64,000 nt of DNA. It comes from Nageia nagi. Its lineage: Eukaryota > Pinophyta. The position numbers and the translations under genes were made by a program. How positions within the stretch are numbered: position 1 is the stretch's first letter; each line of letters starts with the position of its first letter. The DNA lies in NCBI GenBank assembly GCA_050084985.1, contig JBITNC010000002.1:25730001-25794000 (forward strand). Reading direction: 5' to 3'. The notes beneath the pieces were generated by a model. That model was not told the origin of the DNA. It did no database searches and saw nothing but the letters and a program-made list of their open reading frames with translations. Below are positions 56,519 to 64,000 of this stretch, one piece after another.

Positions 56519-56998
56519 TGAACAATCCTAAACTACCAAGATCACATGCAATCTCTCAATTGACATCTAACTATCACACAAAGCAATCTCATAAAGATAA
56601 CACAAGATGTAAGTTATTCCTCCAACTATGAGTACATCCACTAACTATATCTTTACTTCAATCACAAATACAACTCTCTTACAATCCTTCTAATCTCAAC
56701 TCCTAAACACTATCCTATAGCACAACTTTTCTCCACAAATTGATGTGTAATCACAAAGAGGGAGCCTCTATTTATCGGCCAAAATCCCTATTTGGATCAC
56801 CCTTTTATCCAATGTACAAAAGCATGACATGCACATCCTTTTACCCAAGGGGCATGCTCATGACATGGAGTGTAGGACAAGTTACATTATCATATTCACT
56901 TAAATACTTAAGGTATCAAATGATAACCTTAAGTATTAGTGAACTTACATAGAAGATTTAATACAAACCTTTACAATAATGCATTTTACATTCCAACA
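56519..56998 (-). repeat. LTR copy (about 480 bp), same family as 39899-40378
   Basis: Read on the minus strand it starts tgttggaatgtaaaatgcat and aligns with 39899-40378 to near its end (gatcttggtagtttagga). The PBS position after it on the minus strand reads tgttatagttc, a poor match. It may be a solo LTR or the 5' LTR of a lost element. The 70-codon frame at 56740-56952 inside it is not a gene. Confidence 0.75.
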
Positions 56999-57873
56999 CT
57001 AACATAAAAAATATAACATAATTATAGGATATAATGATCCAATATTAAGTTAAACTTAATAAGGACACCCAAGGGTGGACAAAATTAAGTGTCAACGGAT
57101 TCACCCTTTGCAAATTTAATGAAATGAAGTGTAATTATGTTTGCAAATGAAAAATGATAAAGAGAGAAGAAAAAATAATACTCCCTATTCTTAGCAAATC
57201 TTTGGATCATCAAATTTTTTGTGGTATTTTCTACCCCCTCTTTGCATTGATCATGAGAACTTGAGATCTCAATCGAGTCAGGACAATTAAGTGCAAAGAA
57301 AAGCCTATGAAAGGAAAAATAGAAAACATCTCTTAAAGGTATATAGATCTTAAAGCACATGCTAGATCATAATATTATGTAAAATCATGTCATAATGGTG
57401 ATGCTTAATTCCCTAATTATAACAATTATAATAAAGTGATGGTTAATTAAAAATCCAACCAAAAAATATTGTAATCATAAAGTGGTCATAATGACATGAT
57501 TGTAACAACAATATAGTAATATTCTATCATATCAAACATAATATGTAAATAAAGATCATAATTCATGCATGTGAGAGATAAGGAAGATAACCTTTGCATT
57601 CCTAAGGGCATACCTCTGTGATAAATTTAAAATATGATAATATACCCCAACATCGATGTTGGATTATAATGACATAATTGATAAATTAAAAAACTTTACA
57701 AACCATGACCATATTCACCATATTGACGAACTTGACAAACCATGATAAAACTTAAACTTATATATTTAACCATGACAAAAACACTAATAAACATGACAAT
57801 CAAGATATAAAATAATGATACTTAATTATATTCCCAACTAATAAAGGGGAAAATCATAATTGTTGGTTAATTA
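56999..57873. other. Non-coding spacer between two minus-strand LTRs
   Basis: AT-rich sequence with repeated cataatgacat-type phrases. The 91-codon minus-strand frame at 57085-57360 shows no recognisable domain and is low complexity in part. Confidence 0.5.
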
Positions 57874-59894
57874 TGTTGAACTATGTGTGACACTTCAAAA
57901 CCAAAAACTTCAAATAGTGCAGCAAAAAGATAAAACTAAATAGAGCAAACACACAAGAGAACACCACACAACAAAAATATAATGACGTTTACCAATGTGG
58001 CTACATCTCCAAATAAGATTGCTTTAACTCTAATCCAAATCCAACCATTGTAAAGCACCAACTTTACACACAATTTATTAGCACCAACTAGAAGGAGCAC
58101 CAACCTATAAGTTCTACAGTACCAACTACAAGGAGCACCAACTCCTTTTGCCAAGCACCCACTTGATAGATTCAATAAGATAAGATGAAGGATTAATAAC
58201 CAATTACCCAAGACCCAGAATGGTCTAGCTCAAAACACTTCTACACACAACCACAATCTGAATTTATCTCTTCAACATTTCATTCTTATTCAAAAATTCA
58301 CCACTCTCTTCTATAGCTTCAACCTTTTTATTCATACTCACTCACTCTTCATACCTGTTAACTGAAAAACCCCAAAATGGACCAAGAAATTGTTCCTTAA
58401 ACCACTAGGACTACCATTATTCAAATCAAGAAAATGTTTCACATTCTAATTCAAAATTGATATGATTTATCACACACATTTAGAACTCTAACACTTGTAG
58501 AACTATAAATAAATCATTCATTTAGACACATCTATTACTCACACATACTTCACACACTACTCAAAATCATACTACACTATCAATGCATAAACCCAAAAAA
58601 ATTTGAATATTAGAGAACTGGTTCATGATAATACATTGATTGCACTCAGAATACGTGTTCCAAGTTCATATGGTAGGAAATAGTATTATGATTTTTGCAT
58701 AGATGCCCAAAAATCTCTAAAAGCTCATATTTATATTTTATATCACTAAAACTCTCCAAACTTAATTAGGAGTGTAATATATTTTAATAAGAAATAAAAA
58801 CATATATTCAAAAATCATGATAAGCATTTTTTCAAACATTTCACTACCAAAACTAGGCTCAACACTTAGCCAAAATTTATGTGTTGTCATTTCGTTAAAC
58901 ACTTACCAGGCATCCTTGTTCATTGACTTCTAGACCTCAAATTGAGATGAAACAAAAAACCAAAGTTGTGAGATTTTTCATGTTGCTTACAAATCTACAA
59001 CCAAAAAATAAATATCTCAACTCAAACTCATGGAATTCCTCTTTTTCTTTGTTGTTCCAAAAAGTGCACCAAACTGTGAAAAGTTACTAAGTGGCATTTT
59101 GTAACCTGTACCATTTTTGTCTTGGTTGCCTCCTTGATCTAAAATTTGGACTACATATACCCAAATACACTCTATCCAAATTTGAAGGTCTAAATACTCA
59201 TATTTTTCTCACAACACTTCTTGCCAAGTGGCCTTTAACAAAGATTTCACTGGTATTTTGTCAAACAATTCAATGCTTAGTTTTGTGCAAATTATAGAGT
59301 CTCATACTTTGGGACCTCAAATCAAGATGATTAAAAAGACAAAGTTATTCATATCATCAATTTATACATGTAAAAACTTTGAAATTCTAAATTTGAAGAC
59401 TTTAAGAGTCCAAAACAACCATCCAACTATTTCCATGACGGCCAAAATTTGTTTTCAAAACTATAAAAAGTTACAAAGTGGCATTTTGCAGCTTGCACCA
59501 TTTCTTGCTTAGTCATCATATTACTATGAAATTTGGAACACATATTCTTGGTATATATTACTATATGTTATTTAAATTTTAGCTTTTGAATCAAAATGGT
59601 TTTCTCACAATTTGACTTACACAAAGCCAATTTCACCCAAATTTTTTACTGTCCAAAAATCCATAAGTGTGCCCAAAAAAGAACCAACATGAAATTTGAC
59701 CATTCCAATATTGCACATAAGTTTTTTATCAATCCAAAAAATTATCCAAGCCATCTCTTTTGGTACCTCATGACAACTTTTCGTTCCTTTATCATTTTTG
59801 CATTCAACAACTTTGCAAATCTTGTTGACATTATTTCTTTGACATGTGCAACCATGTGAACCATATGTTTACTGATCTCATCATGTTGACAACA
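57874..59894 (-). repeat. Probable long 3' LTR of minus-strand copia element
   Basis: On the minus strand this region follows a purine tract (the + strand shows ctccccc at 59918-59923) downstream of copia RNase H. Its far end at 57874 starts tgttgaac on the + strand and is preceded on the minus strand by the tgtagccacattggtaaacg phrase common near plant copia LTR ends. A length of about 2 kb would be long but fits some copia lineages. Both boundaries are provisional because the second LTR is outside the window. ORFs at 59091-59859 within it are unsupported. Confidence 0.5.
59075..59520. repeat. Internal direct repeat in the putative long LTR
   Basis: The block aagttac.aagtggcatttt followed by tgcaccattt or tgtaccattt occurs near 59081 and again near 59467, about 386 bp apart, with diverged sequence between. 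It suggests a duplication inside the LTR. Confidence 0.7.
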
Positions 59895-60129
59895 TTGCTA
59901 CACCATACTAAATAATCTCCCCCTTTGGAATTGTTGGCAACACATATGTAAAAACCTGTTAATCTTCTCCCCCTGTGATAACAAATACAAAGGGATGCCA
60001 TGGACTCCTCCTAAGTCCATGTACATAATTTTCATGTATAAATCAGTATATAATAAAATACAATTATACATGAGCAAAAAGATAAGAAAGTACAAAATTA
60101 CTCCCCCTAAGATTGTGCACCCAAAAGCT

Positions 60130-60700
60130 AGTCAATGCTTGGGCAATGTCACCACTCCCAATTTCTTTGCAAGTACTCAAAAACTTCCTTGGGTAATGGT
60201 TTAGTAAATATATTCGCTACTTGCTCTGATGTGGGAACAAATTACAACTTTAACTCTCCTTCTACAACCTTTTCCTTCAAGAAATGGTACTGAATGGCAA
60301 TGTGTTTCATTTTTGAATGCATGATCGGATTCTTAGAAATATTGATTGCACTTGTGTTATCACACAACTTAAATGGGATCATTGATATTAATTCCTAGAT
60401 CCTTCATCATTTGTTTCATCCACATAATCTATGTGCAACATGATGTCACTACTATGTACTCTGCTTCTATTATGGACAATGATACTGATTCTTATTTCTT
60501 ACTATGCCAACCAATAAGATTGTTGCCCAAGTAAAATGCACCACCACTGGTGCTCTTCCTATCATCTACACACCCTACCCAATCTGCATCTAAGAAAGAA
60601 ATGAGTGTTAAATCCTTCCCCTTATGATACCACAAGCTATAATCCATTGTACCCTTCAGGTACTGAAAGATCCTCTTCACTACAATCACATGTGTTTCTT
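60130..60700 (-). pseudogene. copia RNase H relic
   Basis: The minus-strand frame 60492-60689 contains VKRIFQYLKGTMDYSLWY, then FLDADWVGCVDDRKSTSGG and AFYLGNNLIGWHSKK, a textbook copia RNase H. After a stop, SIMEAEYIVVTSCCT and IMWMKQMMKDLGI continue it. The catalytic D-A-D-W and E-A-E-Y motifs survive, but the frame is broken. Confidence 0.94.
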
Positions 60701-61600
60701 TAGGATTGGCCTAAAATCATGTAACCATGCATACTACTTGCAAAATATCTGGTCTAGTGGCCATTAAGTAAAGTAAACTTCCATTATTGACCTATATTAT
60801 GTTTGATCCACTATTTGTGCTTTATCATCCTTAATTAACTTGCAACCTATCATCATAGGAGTGCTCATAGGCTTGCAATCCTCTATAGTGAACTTTTTCA
60901 ACATCTCCTTTACATACTTGATTTGTGAAATAAAAATACTATTCTTTAACTGATTAACTTACAAACCAAGAAAATATGAAAGTTAACCTATCATTGACAT
61001 CTCAAACTCTATTTGCATTTAGTTAGCAAATTCTTTGCACATTTCATCTTTACTACCTCTAAAAATAATATCATCTACATAAACCACAATGATAACTTGA
61101 TGATTGTTTTCAGATTTTATGTAAAGATTACTATCCACCACACCTTTTTTGAAACCTTGTTGATGAAGATATGCATCAAGCCTAGAGTACCATGCTCGAG
61201 GTGCCTATTTTAGACCATAAAGTGCCCTTTTTAATTTTTACACAAAATTTGGGTTCTCACTTATTTGAAATCCATCCGACTACTTAATGTAGACTTCCTC
61301 TTCAAGCTTCCTCCTCAAGTTTCCATTCAAAAATGTTGATTTTACATCTATATAATAAACCTTGAAGTTCTTGTACATAGCCAAAGTAAGATTCATGTGA
61401 ATAGCCTCTAATCTAGCCATAAGAGCAAAAGTTTCTTCAAAATCAATACATTCAACTTGAGCATACCTTTTGCAAACCAACCTTGCTTTGTTTCTTATTA
61501 CTTTTCCATCTTCATTAAGCTTATTATGAAAAACCCACTTGGTGCTAATCACATTTTTGCTCTTACGCCTTGGTACCAACTCCTAAGTTTGATTCTTTTC
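60701..61600 (-). pseudogene. copia reverse transcriptase relic
   Basis: The frame at 61280-61579 reads VISTKWVFHNKLNEDGKVI, then RNKARLVCKRYAQ, IDFEETFALMARLEAIHM and YYIDVKSTFLNGNL, the N-terminal half of copia RT. The catalytic half (61050-61280) is present in broken frames; the YVDD region maps near 61060-61080 (minus strand of atctacataaac). Confidence 0.9.
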
Positions 61601-61934
61601 AATTTGGTCTAACTCCTCATCCATTGCCTTGATCCAACTCATTCTGACTTGCCTTTGCAACATTCTTTGATTCTATACTTGAGAGAAGGGAATATGTTCT
61701 TGTTGTTCTTCTTCTTAACTAAACTTTAGTATTAGGATCTCCAATTATTTGATAAGTTGGATAATCCTTATGCCATTTACCTATTTTGTGTTTTTTATTT
61801 TCATCCATTTCTAAATCATTATGCAAGTTACTAGAGCAATTATTTGTTTGATTTTCTGGTTGTTCTTCTACCTCATCTACCTCAATGTATTCCAAAACAA
61901 TTTCATCATTGCCTTTGGAGATACTCTTAGTTTA

Positions 61935-62700
61935 TCAATCTTGACATCTACACTCAATAATTTTTTTGAGTCTTTTATTATAACACTTATAAGCCTTGCT
62001 TTTTATTGAGTAACCAAGGAATATACCTTCATCTGCTCTATCATCAAACTTACCTAGGTTTTCTTCTATCATCTTGATGTAGCAATTACTCCCAAATAAT
62101 TTAAAGTATCTTGTTGATGCCTTTTTGTCGAACCATAGCTCATAGGGTGTCTTATTCTCATGGGACCTTAACATACACCTATTCTGAATATAAACTACCA
62201 TGTGAACTACATCTTTCCAAAACTTGTTAGCTATGTTACTTTCTGTCAACATTGTTTGTGCCATTTCTTGAATTGACCTATTTTTCCTTTCCACCACACT
62301 ATTTTACTAAGGTATCTTTATCACAAAAAATTGTCTCTTGATACCATACTTGTGTCAAAATTCATTAAAATCATCTAAAATGAACTCACATCCTTTTTCT
62401 AATCTCAAGCATTTGATCATCCTTCAAACTTGATTTTCTACTAGGTTCTTGAAGGTCTCAAATTTTTTGAGTGCTTCTAGCTTGTGTTTCAAGAATAATA
62501 TCCATGTCATCTTATAATAAGTATCTATGCATAGCATGAAGTACTTATCTCCATTTATACTTTTTGTCCTCATAGGACCACACAAATTAGTATGAACAAG
62601 CTCTAAAGATTTGCTAGAATAATATTCTTTTATCTTGAAAGTGGATCTAGTGAGTTTACCCTTTGACATGAGGAACAAATACTATTTGGTGGTTTTTTTA
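61935..62700 (-). pseudogene. copia integrase relic with substituted catalytic residues
   Basis: The frames at 62424-62678 and 61935-62297 cover the DDE core and C-terminal half. The first Asp motif reads LVHTNLCGPMR (Asn for Asp); the second reads CLRLEKGCEF, where R-S-D-N-G-G-E-F is usual; the Glu motif NSVVERKN is kept. The tail has KTPYELWFDKKAS, FKLFGSNCYIK and GIFLGYSIKSKAYKCYN. Loss of catalytic Asp residues and stops near 62310-62330 inactivate it. Confidence 0.92.
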
Positions 62701-62709
62701 TACTTGGTA

Positions 62710-63155
62710 TATCTCAAATTTCCCTCTTTGAATTGATTTTGAATAAGTTATCAAAGCTTATGTGTCTAAGTATTTTGAAGTCTCTATCAAATTTTGAAGT
62801 CTCTATCAATGTGTACAAATTTTTGGATGTCCTTGTGCTAATTGCAACTAACCTGTCATTATTTTCTCTTCTAATTTCACATCCATGTTTCTTGAATATT
62901 ACATCATGTTCTCTATCACAAATTTGATTAACACTTAACAAGCTATGTTTCAATCCAATCATAAATAATACTTCCTCTGACCTGATCTTTCCATCATTAA
63001 TCTTAGCTATGCCTCTACCGATAATCTTTACTCCATCATTGTTGCTAAATTTTACTAATCCCTCTTCATGTTGTTCTAGTTTTGCAAATCTCTTTTTATC
63101 CCTAGTCATATGGCTAGAGCAACCACTATCTAGTATCCATGGAGCTGGTTTATTC
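62710..63155 (-). pseudogene. copia protease and pre-integrase relic
   Basis: The minus strand gives PAPWILDSGCSSHMTRDKKR near 63100-63155, with the D-S-G-C protease active site intact. IKIIGRGIAK-like text and HSLLSVNQICD follow, then CEIRRENNDRLVA leading into the pre-integrase domain. A stop near 62712 ends the frame before the integrase zinc region. Confidence 0.9.
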
Positions 63156-63340
63156 TCTACTTTAATAGTTATTTGTACTATTAGAGATTCTTTTTCTTTT
63201 TTTGGCTACTCCTTCTCTTTCCATACCTTCTTAACACCTATTTTAGATTCATGTATTGTGTCTTCCTATTTGATTTGTTGTACTTATCTCTTTGGAATTT
63301 TTCTATTTTATCTTAGGCCCTATGACTAAAAAGATCTTTG

Positions 63341-63690
63341 CTAAAATTGATTTGAGAAGAATGTACTCCTATAATTTCTTACAATGTGACCATAGTTGTG
63401 ATAGTTATAACATTCTACAGCATAATCCATCAATGGTGAAAACATATTTCTACTTGAAAAGTTTCTTGGACCTATGTTATACTTGCATTCAAATATTCTA
63501 TGTCCATACCCATTACAATTAAAATAATAACTAGAAAAGGATTGAGTGAACCTGGTTTGTGAACTTTGCCACATTACAATAGGTGTCATAAATCTTCTTC
63601 TCCTTTGATATGCAACATGTGAATCCATCATTTTCCATATACTTGTTATTTCTAGTAGTATTATTTTGCCTTGCATAAGATGGTTTTTCT
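63341..63690 (-). pseudogene. copia gag zinc-knuckle region
   Basis: The minus-strand frame contains YYFNCNGYGHRIFECKY and, about 30 residues later, CYNYHNYGHIVRNYR. These are two CCHC-like zinc knuckles, each missing one cysteine (Y-F-N-C and C-Y-N-Y-H). Twin knuckles of this form occur in some plant copia gag proteins. Confidence 0.82.
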
Positions 63691-63766
63691 TGATTGATTG
63701 GTTTCTTTTCTTTCTTGATTTCTAATTTTTCATTTGCATCTTTAAAATTTTATCCTTCTTCAAAAC

Positions 63767-64000
63767 CTAGACCAAATTTAATATTTGGCAATCTTTGGCT
63801 CTTAAACATTTCATTAGCTTTAAAGATCCTCTCTCAAGTTTATGATACCCACTAATCTTATGACCCATCTCTTCTAGTTGAAGACTCAACCTTATAATCT
63901 TTGCTTCCAATTTACTATAGTACTCAACTTTTGGTAGTGAGTTGTTCTTCAATATCCTCAGCTATTTTTTGCATTTCTTCCACCTATACTTTTAAGCTTA
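63767..64000 (-). pseudogene. copia gag C-terminal coiled segment, cut by window end
   Basis: The minus strand has LEAKIIRLSLQLEEMGHKIS and LKLMKCLRAKDCQILNLV, a heptad-rich stretch like the coiled segment that precedes the zinc knuckles in this copia type. The rest of gag and the 5' LTR lie beyond the window. Confidence 0.7.

Larger units (their letters stand above)
57874..64000 (-). mobile_element. Degenerate Ty1/copia element on minus strand, 5' end beyond window
   Basis: Reading leftward from 64000 the minus strand gives gag, two zinc knuckles, protease, integrase, reverse transcriptase and RNase H, then a purine tract and LTR. The order is copia. The twin zinc knuckles and long LTR suggest a Tork/SIRE-like lineage, but I cannot confirm this. 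Stops and frameshifts occur in each domain. Confidence 0.9.

Noticed and set aside
57085-57360. 91-codon minus-strand frame as a gene
   Set aside because: It is Phe/Tyr-rich in AT-rich DNA without a domain and is surrounded by LTR remnants.
63009-63329. 106-codon plus-strand frame
   Set aside because: It is antisense to the copia protease relic on the minus strand.

Overview
This is a gene-poor, AT-rich stretch of plant nuclear DNA made mostly of old, broken and nested transposable elements. Plant origin is shown by pentatricopeptide-repeat (PPR) relics, Ty1/copia and Ty3/gypsy LTR retrotransposons (including a Tat-type gypsy element and a chromodomain gypsy element), L1-type LINE remnants and tRNA-like SINE sequences. 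The density of old, heavily mutated, unremoved insertions suggests a large genome such as a gymnosperm, but that is inference. I see no bacterial, organellar or viral genome segment, no rRNA gene and no intact tRNA gene.

Layout: 1-4794 is a decayed copia element on the + strand. 4970-8600 holds repeated minus-strand PPR debris. 9102-14833 is an LTR element without recognisable coding sequence; inside it sits a young, structurally complete gypsy element (10572-13718, perfect 5-bp target duplication). Its single open frame joins gag, zinc knuckle and protease directly to the integrase tail and a chromodomain, with no reverse transcriptase, RNase H or integrase core. 14834-19250 is non-coding, with two copies of a tRNA-related SINE-like repeat. 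19358-20191 is a broken copy of an unrecognised plant gene whose better-preserved paralogue lies at 50854-51726. 20920-32783 is an L1-type LINE relic split by a 6.6-kb Tat-type gypsy element (23322-29961) with a perfect CCATT target duplication.

33210-33706 and 43270-43704 are two solo LTRs of one family, each with its own 5-bp target duplication. 37305-40378 is a copia remnant with a 3' LTR, followed by a roughly 210-bp tandem array of PPR-derived units (40381-41230). 42532-44520 is a minus-strand LINE tail. 44560-47240 is unusually rich in tandem repeats and contains two foldback structures. 47270-49620 is a second, different class of LINE. 53197-54780 is a gypsy gag-protease fragment, 56519-56998 another copy of the LTR seen at 39899, and 57874-64000 a minus-strand copia element with a long LTR that runs off the window.

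The only frames that look potentially translatable today are the gag-protease-chromodomain ORF (11105-13258) and the unrecognised 290-residue ORF (50854-51726). The most interesting object is the gypsy element: its near-identical LTRs, intact ends and open frame show that a gag/chromodomain product without polymerase was recently copied, presumably with enzymes supplied in trans by a full-length relative.
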